44,285 nt of DNA from Candidatus Merdisoma merdipullorum (GCA_018715645.1 DVLE01000009.1:1-44285), one strand, 5' to 3'. Counted from the first letter of the stretch, positions 33,170 through 43,082 are shown. Notes: generated from the sequence alone by a model not told the origin. Made by a program: numbers and translations.

Positions 33170-36016
33170 TTATGCTTTTTTCGGCTTCAGGTACTTTTTC
33201 AGGTATTGTCCCGTGTAGGACACCTCCTGCTCCGCTACCTCCTCCGGTGTGCCTGTGGCGATGACCGTGCCGCCTCTGTCTCCGCCTTCCGGTCCCATAT
33301 CGATGATATAATCCGCCGTCTTAATCACATCCAGATTGTGCTCAATGACGACGACCGTATTGCCGCCTTCGGCCAGACGCTGCAAAATCTCCGTCAGCTT
33401 GTGAACGTCCGCGAAGTGAAGTCCCGTCGTCGGCTCATCGAGAATATAAATCGTCTTGCCCGTGCTGCGCTTTGAAAGCTCCGTCGCCAGCTTGATTCTC
33501 TGAGCCTCGCCGCCGGACAGCGTCGTGGAGGGCTGTCCCAGCTTGATATAGGAAAGGCCCACATCGTTCAGCGTCTCTATCTTTCTGCGGATAGAGGGAA
33601 CCGGCTCAAAGAACTCCAGCGCCTCCTCCACCGTCATATCCAGCACGTCAAAAATACTTTTTCCCTTATATTTAACCTCCAGCGTCTCCCGGTTATACCG
33701 TTTTCCCTGGCAGACCTCGCAGGGTACGTAAACGTCCGGAAGAAAATGCATTTCGATCTTGATAATGCCGTCTCCGGAACACGCCTCGCAGCGTCCGCCC
33801 TTCACATTGAAGCTGAAGCGTCCTTTTTTATAGCCGCGGCTTTTTGCGTCCGCCGTGGATGCAAAAAGATCCCGAATCTGATCGAAGACGCCCGTGTAGG
33901 TCGCCGGATTGGAACGGGGCGTCCGGCCTATCGGGGACTGATCTATGGCGATCACCTTGTCAAGCTGTTCGAGTCCTTCTATAGATTTGTATTTTCCGGG
34001 AATCGTCCTTGCCCGGTTCAGCTTTCTCGCCAGCGTCTTATACAAAATCTCATTGACCAAGGAGCTCTTTCCCGAACCCGATACTCCTGTCACGCAGGTC
34101 ATCACGCCCAGGGGGAAATCCACCTGAATATTTTTCAGATTGTTTTCCGCAGCTCCTTTAATCGTAAGCCAGCCCGTAGGCGTCCGGCGTGTCTTCGGCA
34201 CCGGAATCTGAAGGCGGCCGCTTAAGTAAGCTCCCGTGATCGATTCCGGGCAGGCCATGATCTCCTCCGCCGTACCGGCCGCCACGACCTTTCCTCCGTG
34301 CTCGCCAGCTCCCGGTCCGATGTCCACGATATAATCCGCCGCAAACATGGTATCTTCGTCATGTTCCACGACAATCAAGGTATTTCCCAGGTCCCGCAGC
34401 CGCTTCAGCGTAGCCAGCAGCTTGTCATTGTCTCTCTGGTGAAGGCCGATACTGGGCTCGTCCAAAATATAGGCCACGCCCACAAGTCCTGAACCAATCT
34501 GCGTAGCCAGACGGATTCTCTGAGCCTCGCCGCCGGACAGCGTACCCGTAGCGCGGGCCAGCGTCAGATAGTCCAGTCCCACGTCCACCAGAAAGCCGAT
34601 ACGCGCCCGTATCTCTTTCAGAATCTGAGCTCCAATCAGTTCCTGCTGAGGCGTAAGCTTCAGATCTTTCAAAAAGTCATAAAGTTTCCGGACAGACATC
34701 GCCGTAATCTCCGCAATATTCTTGTCCGCCACAGTCACAGCCAGCGAAGTCTTTTTCAGCCTTTGGCCGCCGCAGGTTTTACAGGGCGTAATCCGCATAA
34801 AGGTCTCGTATTCCTGACGGGTGATCTCCGAACCCGTCTCCCGGTAGCGGCGCTCCACGTTTTTGAGCAGTCCTTCAAAGGCCACATCGTAGACACCCTG
34901 GCCTCTCTGCCCTTTATAATGTACCTGTATCTTGTGTCCGTCCGTTCCATGAATCAATATCCTCTGAATCTCAGGATCCAGCTTTTCATAAGGCGTATTC
35001 AGATCAAAATGGTACTCCTCGGAAAGAGCCTTTAATACCGCATAGGTAAAGCTGGACGGATCGGTGCAGGACTGCCAGCCCAGAACCGTGATCGCCCCTT
35101 CCGCAATGCTTAAGGATTTATCCGGAATCATCAGATCTTCGTCAAATTCCATCTTGTATCCCAGACCATAGCAGTCCGGGCAGGCTCCGAACGGATTGTT
35201 AAAGGAAAAGCTCCTCGGCTCGATTTCCTCCATGCTGATTCCGCAGTCCGGGCAGGCATAGCTGGAGCTGAAGCTTAAGACTTCCTCCTTGTCTCCGCCG
35301 ACGATTTCTACAATCAAAAGCCCTTCTGCCAGATTCAGCACAGTCTCTATGGAATCCGCCAGACGCCGCTCGATCCCCGGCTTTACCACCAGACGATCTA
35401 CAACAATCTCTATCAGATGCTTGATATTCTTTTCCAGCTTGATTTCTTCGGAAAGCTCATAGAGATTTCCATCGATTTTCACGCGGACAAACCCGCTTTT
35501 CCGGGCCTGCTCCAAAACCTTTACATGCTCGCCCTTACGCCCTTTCACCACGGGGGCCAAAAGCTGAATCCTCGTCCGCTCCGGCAAGGCCATGATCTGA
35601 TCCACCATCTGATCGACGCTCTGCTTTTTGATCTCTTTTCCGCATTTGGGACAATGAGGGATTCCGATTCGTGCGTAAAGCAGACGGAAATAATCATAAA
35701 TTTCCGTCACGGTTCCCACAGTCGAACGGGGATTCCGGTTCGTGGACTTCTGATCAATGGAGATCGCCGGAGACAGACCTTCGATACTCTCCACATTCGG
35801 CTTCTCCATCTGGCCCAGGAACTGACGCGCATAGGAGGACAGAGATTCCATATATCTCCTCTGTCCCTCCGCGTAAATCGTGTCGAAAGCCAGCGAGGAC
35901 TTTCCGGAGCCGCTCAGGCCCGTCAGTACCACAAATTTATCCCTGGGTATATCCAGGTCCAGATTTCTTAAATTGTGTTCGTTTGCTCCTCTGATTCTGA
36001 TACAGTTTTTCATCAT
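33170..36016 (-). CDS. uvrA: Excinuclease ABC subunit UvrA
   Basis: The 948-residue damage-recognition ATPase of nucleotide excision repair is full length. Two ABC modules are visible: Walker [13 protein letters not shown] (about 33-44) and [12 protein letters not shown], with signatures LSGGEAQRI in both halves and Walker [11 protein letters not shown] and [10 protein letters not shown]. Zinc modules CPDCGI...CPDCYG and CEACSG...CEVCQG are intact. The UvrB-interaction region is present. Two adjacent ATGs (36011-36016) could both serve as start after AGAGGAG. It follows uvrB by 83 bases in the same direction. Confidence 0.97.
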   Translation of the reverse strand: MMKNCIRIRGANEHNLRNLDLDIPRDKFVVLTGLSGSGKSSLAFDTIYAEGQRRYMESLSSYARQFLGQMEKPNVESIEGLSPAISIDQKSTNRNPRSTVGTVTEIYDYFRLLYARIGIPHCPKCGKEIKKQSVDQMVDQIMALPERTRIQLLAPVVKGRKGEHVKVLEQARKSGFVRVKIDGNLYELSEEIKLEKNIKHLIEIVVDRLVVKPGIERRLADSIETVLNLAEGLLIVEIVGGDKEEVLSFSSSYACPDCGISMEEIEPRSFSFNNPFGACPDCYGLGYKMEFDEDLMIPDKSLSIAEGAITVLGWQSCTDPSSFTYAVLKALSEEYHFDLNTPYEKLDPEIQRILIHGTDGHKIQVHYKGQRGQGVYDVAFEGLLKNVERRYRETGSEITRQEYETFMRITPCKTCGGQRLKKTSLAVTVADKNIAEITAMSVRKLYDFLKDLKLTPQQELIGAQILKEIRARIGFLVDVGLDYLTLARATGTLSGGEAQRIRLATQIGSGLVGVAYILDEPSIGLHQRDNDKLLATLKRLRDLGNTLIVVEHDEDTMFAADYIVDIGPGAGEHGGKVVAAGTAEEIMACPESITGAYLSGRLQIPVPKTRRTPTGWLTIKGAAENNLKNIQVDFPLGVMTCVTGVSGSGKSSLVNEILYKTLARKLNRARTIPGKYKSIEGLEQLDKVIAIDQSPIGRTPRSNPATYTGVFDQIRDLFASTADAKSRGYKKGRFSFNVKGGRCEACSGDGIIKIEMHFLPDVYVPCEVCQGKRYNRETLEVKYKGKSIFDVLDMTVEEALEFFEPVPSIRRKIETLNDVGLSYIKLGQPSTTLSGGEAQRIKLATELSKRSTGKTIYILDEPTTGLHFADVHKLTEILQRLAEGGNTVVVIEHNLDVIKTADYIIDMGPEGGDRGGTVIATGTPEEVAEQEVSYTGQYLKKYLKPKKA

Positions 36017-36099
36017 ACTCCTCTTATCTTCTGCTCTATAGGCTGTGCGGAAATGCGGAAATTATTCTGCTCTCCACTGACAGGCGCATGCCGCTCACG

Positions 36100-38163
36100 T
36101 CAGGCAAGAGTATACATATCCGCAAGCTGCTTTTTCAGCTCGATCATCTTGTCGCGCAGCTCCGCGGCCAGCTCGAAGTTCAGCTCCGCAGCCGCCTTCT
36201 TCATCTTCTTGTCAATGTCCGCGATCAGCTTTTCCAGTTCCTTTTTGCTCATGGACTCCGGATCCTTCTCGAACTGCAGCTCCTCCTGAGCTATCTCCTT
36301 GGAAATACTGATCAGCTCCCGGACTGATTTCTGAATGGTCTTCGGCGTAATGCCATGCTCTTTATTGTATGCTTCCTGCAGCGACCGACGCCGCTCCGTC
36401 TCGTCGATCGCCAGCCGCATGGAATCCGTAATCGTGTCCGCGTACATGATAACGTGTCCCTCAGAATTTCGGGCCGCACGGCCAATGGTCTGAATCAGAG
36501 ACACTTCGGAACGCAGGAACCCTTCCTTGTCCGCATCCAGAATCGCTACCAGCGTAATCTCAGGAATATCCAGTCCTTCACGGAGCAGATTGATTCCCAC
36601 CAGTACGTCGAACACGTCGAGACGCATATCGCGGATGATCTGGGTCCGTTCCAGTGTATCGATGTCGGAATGCAGATATTTGACGCGAATGCCAAGCTCC
36701 CGCATATAATCTGTCAGGTCCTCCGCCATTCTCTTTGTCAGCGTGGTGATCAGGACTTTATGTCCCGCCGCCGTTTCTTTATTTACCTCGCCCACAAGAT
36801 CGTCGATCTGTCCCTCCACCGGGCGCACCTCTACCTTCGGATCCAGAAGTCCTGTAGGCCGGATAATCTGCTCGGCCCGCAGCATCTCATGATCCGCCTC
36901 GTACTCGCCCGGAGTAGCCGACACGAACAGGATCTGATCTATTTTACTTTCAAACTCTCCAAAATTCAAGGGGCGGTTGTCCAGCGCCGACGGCAGACGG
37001 AACCCGTAGTCTACCAGCGTCTTTTTCCTGGACTGGTCGCCCGCGAACATTCCGCGGATCTGCGGAACCGTCTTATGGGACTCGTCTATAATAATCAGGA
37101 AATCATCCTTGAAATAATCCATCAGCGTATTGGGCGGCGTCCCCGGCGCATAACCCGACAGATGCCGGGAATAATTCTCGATGCCGGAGCAGAAGCCTGT
37201 CTCTTTGAGCATCTCAATATCGAAGTTTGTCCTCTCTGCAATTCTCTGGGCTTCCAGAAGCTTATCTTCGCTCTTGAAATACCGGACGCGTTCCTCCAGC
37301 TCCTGCTCGATAGCCGCAGCCGCACGCTTTATCTGCTCCGCAGGCACCACGTAATGGGACGCCGGAAAGATCGCCACATGAGTAAGCTCCTCCTTGATCT
37401 CTCCGGTCAAAACATCGATTCGGGTAATCCGATCAATCTCATCCCCGAAGAACTCCACACGCACGGCAGTATCCGCCTCATTGGCCGGGATAATCTCAAT
37501 CACATCCCCGCGTACCCGGAACGTACCGCGCTTGAAGTCCATATCGTTCCGATCGTACTGAATATCCACGAGCTGGCGCAGCACCTCGTCCCTGTCCTTT
37601 TCCATTCCCGGCCGCAGAGAAACCATCATCTTCTCAAAGTTTTCCGGCTCACCCAGACCATAGATGCAGGACACCGAGGAGACGATAATCACATCGCGGC
37701 GCTCGATAAGCGCCGCCGTAGCCGACAGGCGAAGCTTGTCGATCTCATCGTTGATAGAGGAATCCTTGGCAATATAAGTATCCGTGGAAGGAACGTAGGC
37801 CTCCGGCTGGTAATAGTCGTAGTAGGACACAAAATACTCCACCGCGTTCTCAGGGAAGAACTCCTTAAACTCGCCGTAGAGCTGCGCCGCGAGGGTTTTA
37901 TTGTGGGCGATGACCAGCGTCGGCTTGTTCAGCTGCTGGATGACATTGGCCATCGTGAAGGTCTTGCCGGAACCCGTAACCCCCAGTAAAGTCTGGGCCT
38001 GATTGCCTTCCTGGAAGCCCTGGACCAGCTTTTCAATGGCCTGCGGCTGATCGCCGGTGGGCTGATATTCTGAGTGTAATTTGAAACCGGCAGCTTTTCC
38101 GCCGGTTTCATGAGCAAGGAGCTGGCCTTCGCCAGCGGATTGCGAATGTCCTTGATTTCCCAT
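36100..38163 (-). CDS. uvrB: Excinuclease ABC subunit UvrB
   Basis: The 687-residue helicase-like subunit loads on damaged DNA after UvrA and recruits UvrC. It has Walker [15 protein letters not shown], the beta-hairpin with [18 protein letters not shown], helicase motifs DESHKTVPQ and [11 protein letters not shown], and a C-terminal UVR domain (about 647-682) for UvrC contact. The core normally starts at [14 protein letters not shown]; here about 26 additional Gly/Gln-rich residues precede it, and no other start codon lies between. The ATG has GGGAGG upstream. A LexA-like box and a highly structured leader precede the gene. Confidence 0.97.
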   Translation of the reverse strand: MGNQGHSQSAGEGQLLAHETGGKAAGFKLHSEYQPTGDQPQAIEKLVQGFQEGNQAQTLLGVTGSGKTFTMANVIQQLNKPTLVIAHNKTLAAQLYGEFKEFFPENAVEYFVSYYDYYQPEAYVPSTDTYIAKDSSINDEIDKLRLSATAALIERRDVIIVSSVSCIYGLGEPENFEKMMVSLRPGMEKDRDEVLRQLVDIQYDRNDMDFKRGTFRVRGDVIEIIPANEADTAVRVEFFGDEIDRITRIDVLTGEIKEELTHVAIFPASHYVVPAEQIKRAAAAIEQELEERVRYFKSEDKLLEAQRIAERTNFDIEMLKETGFCSGIENYSRHLSGYAPGTPPNTLMDYFKDDFLIIIDESHKTVPQIRGMFAGDQSRKKTLVDYGFRLPSALDNRPLNFGEFESKIDQILFVSATPGEYEADHEMLRAEQIIRPTGLLDPKVEVRPVEGQIDDLVGEVNKETAAGHKVLITTLTKRMAEDLTDYMRELGIRVKYLHSDIDTLERTQIIRDMRLDVFDVLVGINLLREGLDIPEITLVAILDADKEGFLRSEVSLIQTIGRAARNSEGHVIMYADTITDSMRLAIDETERRRSLQEAYNKEHGITPKTIQKSVRELISISKEIAQEELQFEKDPESMSKKELEKLIADIDKKMKKAAAELNFELAAELRDKMIELKKQLADMYTLA

Positions 38164-38181
38164 TTTCTATTTTTCCTCCCT

Positions 38182-38287
38182 GGTGACTATAGTAAAAAGT
38201 TCGCGTATTAGGCAAAAATTCGTAAAATGTAGCAATTTTGGCCTGCCTAATACGCGAACTTTTTTGATTTTACGAATTTAGGTCACC
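38182..38287 (-). promoter_or_regulatory. Structured uvrB leader: interlocked terminator/antiterminator-like repeats
   Basis: Stem a pairs 38194-38214 with 38244-38264 (21 bp, perfect). Stem b pairs 38216-38228 with 38267-38279 (13 bp, perfect). In RNA order the arms are b', a', b, a, so the stems cross and exclude each other, or form a pseudoknot. On the minus strand stem a ends in TTTTT, like an intrinsic terminator, 31 bases before the uvrB ATG. Outer GGTGAC/GTCACC arms (38182-38187, 38282-38287) can close the whole; the 3' one abuts the uvrB ribosome site. Alternatively stem a is only a bidirectional terminator for the integrase operon. Confidence 0.68.
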
Positions 38288-38360
38288 AAAACGTATTTTT
38301 CAAAACTGCGTAACACCAGATAAAACCTGGCGGAATTGGCATTTCTAAAGGTCACCAAAA

Positions 38361-38369
38361 ATTATAGCA
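38361..38369 (-). promoter_or_regulatory. Extended -10 promoter upstream of uvrB
   Basis: Minus-strand TGCTATAAT (38361-38369) is a consensus extended -10. It would start transcription near 38354, giving a uvrB leader of about 190 bases that includes the crossed stems. No good -35 box is seen. Confidence 0.52.
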
Positions 38370-38400
38370 TGGATAGTCAAAAAAGTATAGCCGCATTTTA

Positions 38401-38412
38401 GAACATCCGTTC
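38401..38412. promoter_or_regulatory. LexA (SOS) box candidate upstream of uvrB
   Basis: GAACATCCGTTC matches the Gram-positive LexA core GAAC-N4-GTTC. uvrBA is a classical SOS operon in Firmicutes. It lies about 35 bp upstream of the predicted -10, which is plausible for repression but slightly distal. Confidence 0.5.
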
Positions 38413-38451
38413 CTCTCTGCCGCTACACTTCTTTTTCTAGTATGTTCAGTT

Positions 38452-39738
38452 TTACTTAAGATAGTCATCTGCCGAGATAACCACTTCTATATTCTCTGTC
38501 TTAATCTCAGAATCTTCATCCTCTGTCGGCAGGACTTCATCAATAAACGGCTGTATCTGGTCCACGCAGTCAGCGATAATCCCCCGGTTGTCCCCATATA
38601 CATCCATTGTGATAATCTCTTTTGCGTGACCCATTAGTTTGGATACAGCTTTCGGATTGAAGTCATTTTTCAAAAGAAGAGTACAAAAGGTACTTCTCAA
38701 ATCATGCCAGCGGATATTTGGTAAATTATTTTCTTTCAGCAGCTTTTTATAATATGGCCAATGAAAATCTTTACTGCGTGAGCGCCCGTAACTGGAACAG
38801 CAGATATAGTCATCATCCTGAAATTGGCTCTTTCTGCGGCTCCGGTTCCTCTCATATATCTTTCTCTGCTCCAGAATCGCCTCAAATACATAATCCGGTA
38901 TGGGAAGCTCCCTGTAGCTGGACGGGGTTTTCAGCCTCACTTCCTGCTTTGTAAAGGTCTTTGGAGCAAAATCCTCTTTCTTTGTGTTGAGCTTCTTTCC
39001 CAGCTGCCGCTCTACTCTCAGCGTCCGGTTAATATAATCCACATCGGAGTATTTTACTCCGTTGATCTCCCGGCGTCTGAGCCCCATCAGTACGTTAAAC
39101 AGCACCTGCATATGAATCGGCGTGTTCCTGCTGGCCTCCAGCAGAATCAGTATCTGTTCCATATTCAGAGTTTTCTGTGTGTCGATGTTTCTGGTATGGT
39201 ATGGCTTTTTTGCCACCTTTTGGGGCAAGTCTATGCCATCCGCTGGATTGTCCGAGCGGACCTTCTTATTCACCGCATACTTCATGGAAACATTCATCAC
39301 GGTTTTCAAAAGTCGGGCCGTTGATGGAGAATATTCTGTCTTTTCCTTATAGAGTTTTACTACATCCCCTTTGTTTATGTTGGTCATTTTTCGCTTCCCC
39401 CAATGGGGAATGATGTGGTTCTTCACAATACCCCGGTAAGTATCGTAGGTCTCTGCACTTCCCACACGGTTCCGGATATCCTTCTCCAGCCAGAACTCCA
39501 GGAACTCCTTCACACTGACATTGGAATACACCACATAGGTCCCTGCATACAGTTCCCCTATCGTTTTATCGCGGGCCGCATTGGCTTCTTTTTCTGTCGC
39601 AAACCCGGATTTCTGCTGAAGCCGTTCGGAACCGTCCATATATTTGAGAATCACACGATATCCGTACTTTCCCTTAATCGGCATGACATTCTTAACTTCC
39701 CATTCCACATACTGCTGCAAAGAAAGGTCAAACTTCAT
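38452..39738 (-). CDS. Tyrosine recombinase / integrase (intact)
   Basis: The 428-residue integrase has an N-terminal arm-binding AP2-like domain (about 18-70), a SAM-like core-binding domain (about 73-160) and a C-terminal catalytic domain. The catalytic residues are visible: Arg221 (MGLRRREI), His345/Arg348 (WHDLRSTF), His371 (LMGHA) and Tyr381 (MDVYGD). It should be active. The ATG (39736-39738) lies one base after the stop of the upstream integrase fragment, with GGGGAGG 10 bases before it, so the two were once a tandem, translationally coupled pair. Its 3' end faces the uvrB region. I cannot define the attachment site. Confidence 0.9.
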   Translation of the reverse strand: MKFDLSLQQYVEWEVKNVMPIKGKYGYRVILKYMDGSERLQQKSGFATEKEANAARDKTIGELYAGTYVVYSNVSVKEFLEFWLEKDIRNRVGSAETYDTYRGIVKNHIIPHWGKRKMTNINKGDVVKLYKEKTEYSPSTARLLKTVMNVSMKYAVNKKVRSDNPADGIDLPQKVAKKPYHTRNIDTQKTLNMEQILILLEASRNTPIHMQVLFNVLMGLRRREINGVKYSDVDYINRTLRVERQLGKKLNTKKEDFAPKTFTKQEVRLKTPSSYRELPIPDYVFEAILEQRKIYERNRSRRKSQFQDDDYICCSSYGRSRSKDFHWPYYKKLLKENNLPNIRWHDLRSTFCTLLLKNDFNPKAVSKLMGHAKEIITMDVYGDNRGIIADCVDQIQPFIDEVLPTEDEDSEIKTENIEVVISADDYLK

Positions 39739-39739
39739 A

Positions 39740-40024
39740 TCACGCCACCTCCCCTGTTTCCACCGGCACAAAGGCATTATTCATAAACGCCAGAATATTT
39801 TCATTCTCATCCATGACTTCACAGTAATACTCAAATGTCGTATGCACGGAGCTATGTCCCAGAAGAGCAGATATCTTGACCAGCGGCACTTTCATCTCAA
39901 TCAGGATCGTGGCATACATGTGGCGCAGGCCATGAACCGTGACGTGCGGCAGACTGTTCCGGCTACACAGCTTCGTCAGCGCATTATTCAAAGCCGTCAC
40001 GCTGTGGGGCTTCCCATTCTCCAA
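39740..40024 (-). pseudogene. C-terminal fragment of a second tyrosine integrase
   Basis: This 94-codon frame carries the end of an integrase catalytic domain: HGLRHMYAT (HxxR), LLGHSSVHTT and the nucleophile tyrosine in FEYYCEVMDEN. It continues the integrase part of the chimeric gene upstream but in another frame, after a deletion at about 40021. The frame opens only with a weak TTG. As it lacks the first catalytic arginine it cannot work alone. Confidence 0.8.
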
Positions 40025-40889
40025 CGGCTTCCGGCACCCTCAGCGTCCGATAACTGTTTGGTGTCTTGGGGTCTCTTTCTATCACGCCATACTCAGTAAT
40101 CCTGCTTCCACTGCCCTTTTCTATTTTCGGGTTGGAAACAATCTGCCGATTGATATAGACAGTATTCTGCTCAAAATCAAAATCACTGAATTTCAATCCC
40201 ATGATTTCACCTTTTCTAAGCCCGCAGAACAGGCCCAAAAGGATTTCCAGATACCAGCTGCTCTTTGAAGCTGCTTTCAGGAGCACCTTTATCTTCTCTT
40301 TTCCCAATACGACAATTTTCGGTTTCTGCCGCTTATAAGGCTTTGTTTCTGTTACCGGATTCGTTCTGATATATCCGCCTGTTACAGCTTCTTTGAAAAC
40401 CATATTCAAAAAGGCTCCCACCATCCGGGTCGTAGCCTCTACCCGCTCTGAAAAAACTTCCTCAAACCAATACAGGAGATAATTCATTTTATAAGCAAAA
40501 GCCCTCTCACTCGGCAAAAATTCTTCTCTCTGAAGATTGCTGTCAACCATGATAATAGTAGCGGCATCATCATCCAAATCCCGAACAATCACTGGCATAG
40601 TTTCTTTTCCTGCCAACTCACTGGCTCTGCGCCTGCGATGTCCGGCAATCAGTTCATAGCCGCCATCCGGATCTGGCCTTGCAATCGCCGGGACCAGAAC
40701 ACCATACTGACGTACACTATCAGCAGTCTCCATCATGGCTTCATCATCTCGAACCTTAAACGGATGATTCTTGAAAGAGTGCAGATCTGGTAGCGGAATT
40801 TCCACTACTTTCTCTGATGTCCGGCTTTCCTCCGTGGAGAATAAATCATCGACTGTAGCCAGCTTTACATTTTTCGCGCTGCTTTTCAA
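39984..40889 (-). pseudogene. In-frame ParB::integrase chimera with internal deletions
   Basis: Residues 1 to about 138 are the N-terminal half of a plasmid/ICE ParB: IAGHRRRRASELAG and DSNLQREEFLPSERAFAYKM, the nucleotide- and parS-clamp region. The next residues switch abruptly to the core-binding domain of an integrase (YLLYWFEEVFSERVEATTRM), jump again to its later part (AFLNMVFKEAVTGGYI), then reach LFCGLRKGEIMGLKF with the first catalytic Arg. At RVPEAVG the frame is lost and the true continuation is in the fragment at 39740-40024. ParB's own helix-turn-helix and dimer domains are gone. The start overlaps parA by 44 bases. This is a deletion relic that removed the body of an integrative element. 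Confidence 0.82.
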
Positions 40890-41667
40890 GCTTCAACACC
40901 TCCTTGGTCAGGCTCCGATAACCGTCTGCGACCTTTCCTCCGGGATCATGGACAAAGATACTCTTACCTTCGGCGCTGGTCTCCTTTGCCCGGACCGAAT
41001 GAGGAATCTCTGTACTGAATACTTTGATCTTGCTTCCATAGGTTTCACGCAGTAATGCAGCTATCTCTTTAGCAAAATTTGTTCGATTATCCACCATGGT
41101 CAACAAAATTCCATCTATCTGCAGCTTCGGATTGATTTGCCGTTTAACCTTGCTCACTGTCTGCAATAATTGCTCCAATCCCTTTGCTGGCAGGTATTCT
41201 GCCTGAACAGGAATGATAATCCGATTGGCAGCTGCCAGCGCATTGACTGTAAGCATGCCAAGAGAAGGCTGACAGTCAATCAATACATGGGAATACCGTC
41301 CCTTCACTGTATCCAGGTACTGTTTGAGAATAGTCTCGCGGCTCATGGCATTTACCAGAGAGACTTCCATACCCGATAACTGAATATCAGCAGGCATAAG
41401 ATCCACTCCTTCTGAATGATGGATAATTCCTTCTCCATGCTGGATAGGCTGATCCATCAAGATCTTTCCCTGCACATCGGATAACGTGACCGGCAGTTCG
41501 TCAGGCCGTGGATAGCCCAGGCTTATTGTCAGACTTCCCTGCGGATCTGCATCCACAAGAAGGACTTTTTTCCCTGTCTGTGCCAGACCTATCCCTAAAT
41601 TGACACAGGTAGTGGTCTTGCCAACACCGCCTTTTTGATTTGATATTGCTATAATCTGTGTATTCAA
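40846..41667 (-). CDS. ParA/Soj-family partition ATPase
   Basis: The 273-residue ATPase has the deviant Walker A QKGGVGKTTT (11-20), switch motif DADPQGSLT and Walker B-like VLIDCQPSLG. It matches chromosome- or plasmid-partition ParA and is intact. ParA needs ParB to work, and the adjacent parB is truncated, so it is probably an orphan. The start is a TTG (41665-41667) placed 6 bases after GGAGGAG; no ATG fits. A strong hairpin with a T-run lies directly upstream in its leader. A second, broken copy of the same gene is at 43673-44164. Confidence 0.9.
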   Translation of the reverse strand: MNTQIIAISNQKGGVGKTTTCVNLGIGLAQTGKKVLLVDADPQGSLTISLGYPRPDELPVTLSDVQGKILMDQPIQHGEGIIHHSEGVDLMPADIQLSGMEVSLVNAMSRETILKQYLDTVKGRYSHVLIDCQPSLGMLTVNALAAANRIIIPVQAEYLPAKGLEQLLQTVSKVKRQINPKLQIDGILLTMVDNRTNFAKEIAALLRETYGSKIKVFSTEIPHSVRAKETSAEGKSIFVHDPGGKVADGYRSLTKEVLKLEKQREKCKAGYSR

Positions 41668-41697
41668 TGAAACTCCTCCTCTCCTGAAAATGGGTAC

Positions 41698-41733
41698 AAA
41701 AAAACCGCTTGAACAATGCTTTGTCCAAACGGT
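41698..41733 (-). terminator. Intrinsic terminator in the parA leader
   Basis: On the minus strand ACCGTTTGGACAA (41733-41721) pairs with TTGTTCAAGCGGT (41716-41704), including two G-U pairs, with a 4-base loop followed by T7. It lies 31-66 bases upstream of the parA start. There is little room for a promoter between it and the gene, so it may act as an attenuator. The alternative is the terminator of a lost gene. Confidence 0.72.
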
Positions 41734-41776
41734 CGTTGAATAGTTATATTCTATTTTAATAACCTGAATAACTGTA

Positions 41777-41947
41777 TTAATTCATGCGAATCTTCTGAAG
41801 CACCAGCAGTTTTTCTTTATCCTCTGTGCCGTACTTTACCCTTCCCCATACAGTCATACCGTAAAATAAGCGCAAAATAGCCTGGCTAGTGATGATTCGT
41901 CAACTGCCTGTCTTTGCAATACGCAGATAAAAGAATTTCTCTTTCAT
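41777..41947 (-). pseudogene. Small ORF interrupted by one in-frame TGA
   Basis: From ATG 41945-41947 a 56-codon frame reads MKEKFFYLRIAKTGS, a TGA (41900-41902), then RIITSQAILRLFYGMTVWG to TAA at 41777. It contains no other stop. I do not recognise it. It lies at the position where a gene driven from the second half-site array (41941-42016) would begin. Changing TGA to TGG would restore a basic 56-residue protein, but the frame may be fortuitous. Apart from this ORF, the parA-leader hairpin and the array, nothing else stands out in 41668-42017. Confidence 0.3.
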
Positions 41948-42016
41948 CCACTTTTATTCAATTATCGTCTGCTTTACGGCTATCATTGGACGAAAACCGC
42001 CCGTTCCGGACGCATA
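41941..42016. promoter_or_regulatory. Degenerate copy of the fic four-half-site array
   Basis: CTTTCATCCA (41941-41950), TTATCGTCTG (41962-41971), TGGACGAAAA (41987-41996) and CGGACGCATA (42007-42016) follow the same order and orientation as the operator upstream of fic, with gaps of 11, 15 and 10 bases against 10, 15 and 10 there. The first and third match the consensus; the second and fourth match 7 of 10. It ends 1 base before the fic stop codon. Confidence 0.6.
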
Positions 42017-42017
42017 G

Positions 42018-43082
42018 TTATGGTTCTATTGCATTGCTTCTCACATAAAAGGTTCCCCGCCCAGTACCGCACTTTACGATTAAGCCTTCCTCTGTAAGTC
42101 GTTTTAACGCCCCCAATACCGCAGAACGGCTTCCGCTGGGACAGGCGGCAACAACTTCCGCTCCGGTAAATTTCCCCACTTTTTCCATTACATAGGTTTT
42201 TACCACATCGTAAACCGTGCTTCTGCTGCTTTCGGACACCAAACCTACTCTCGCCTCAAACTCCGTGTAACAGGCCAAAATCACCTGGAGCATATATTTG
42301 ATAAATGGCGTAGTGTCATTTTTCTCCTCGTGCCACCCCTCATCAATCCGTTCCAGAACGTCATAATACGCATCTTTCGTCTTCTCAATCTGCTTTTCAA
42401 TACTGATATACTTCCCTACTTCGTATCCATTTCGGTAGAGAAGAAGCAGCGTAAGCAGTCGGCTCATTCTGCCATTTCCATCATTGAACGGATGTATGCA
42501 TAAAAAATCACAGATAAAAGCCGGAATCAGAATCAACGGATCAATGACTTCCATTGCCAGCATTTGTCGATAACTTTCGCAAATTGCCTCCATAGCCGGT
42601 TCCGTTTCATAAGGAGCCATGGGAACAAAACGAGTTACCACTGTTCCATCTGCTTTCGTCTCATTGATATAATTCTGCGTATTTTTAAACTGTCCTCCGT
42701 AGGACAGACCTGCATGTTTTAATAAGTCACGGTGCAGTTGCAGAATGTATGCTGGCCTGATAGGAATATAATCATGACTTTCATGAATGGTATTCAGGAC
42801 ATCCCGATAACCAATAATCTCTTTTTCATCACGGCTCTTCGGCGTGGTCTTGTCATCCATCAGCTGCCGTATCCTGGTAGCGGTCGTAACAATGCCTTCA
42901 ATTTTATTGGATGCCTCCGTACTTTGTATCCGTGCGATTTCCACCAGGCGTTCCAATTCAACCGGCTTCTGCCGGATAAACAGCTCCTGACGTCCTTTGC
43001 ACTCATGGATTTTCGCAATGTAAGACAGAACTTCCCCATCCCACATCCCGTCTGCCAACTTCATATAATCAAAATTTCTCAT
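42018..43082 (-). CDS. Fic-domain protein with inhibitory helix and C-terminal winged helix
   Basis: The 354-residue protein carries a complete Fic active site HPFNDGNGR (197-205), so transfer of AMP or another nucleotide moiety to a target hydroxyl is expected. An N-terminal self-inhibitory motif of the (S/T)xxxE(G/N) type is present (Ser58 to Glu62-Gly63), placing it among autoinhibited class II Fic proteins. The last 70 residues (about 285-350, VYDVVKTYVM, GSRSAVLGALKRLTEEGLI) look like a winged helix-turn-helix, so the protein may bind DNA. The promoter region contains four symmetric half-sites, an obvious candidate target. No antitoxin gene is adjacent. It lies between relics of integrative elements. 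Confidence 0.9.
   Translation of the reverse strand: MRNFDYMKLADGMWDGEVLSYIAKIHECKGRQELFIRQKPVELERLVEIARIQSTEASNKIEGIVTTATRIRQLMDDKTTPKSRDEKEIIGYRDVLNTIHESHDYIPIRPAYILQLHRDLLKHAGLSYGGQFKNTQNYINETKADGTVVTRFVPMAPYETEPAMEAICESYRQMLAMEVIDPLILIPAFICDFLCIHPFNDGNGRMSRLLTLLLLYRNGYEVGKYISIEKQIEKTKDAYYDVLERIDEGWHEEKNDTTPFIKYMLQVILACYTEFEARVGLVSESSRSTVYDVVKTYVMEKVGKFTGAEVVAACPSGSRSAVLGALKRLTEEGLIVKCGTGRGTFYVRSNAIEP

Noticed and set aside
36355-37989. 544-codon plus-strand open frame opposite uvrB
   Set aside because: It mirrors the conserved uvrB coding sequence; length alone comes from codon bias of the real gene.
38281-38360. Direct repeat GGTCACCAAAA (38281-38291 and 38350-38360) as an attachment-site duplication
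   Set aside because: The copies are only 69 bp apart and both lie on the uvrB side of the integrase, so they do not bracket the element. Better explained as part of the structured leader.
41900-41902. In-frame TGA as a selenocysteine codon
   Set aside because: No selenoprotein family is recognised, no SECIS-like hairpin follows the codon, and the region is full of decayed genes.
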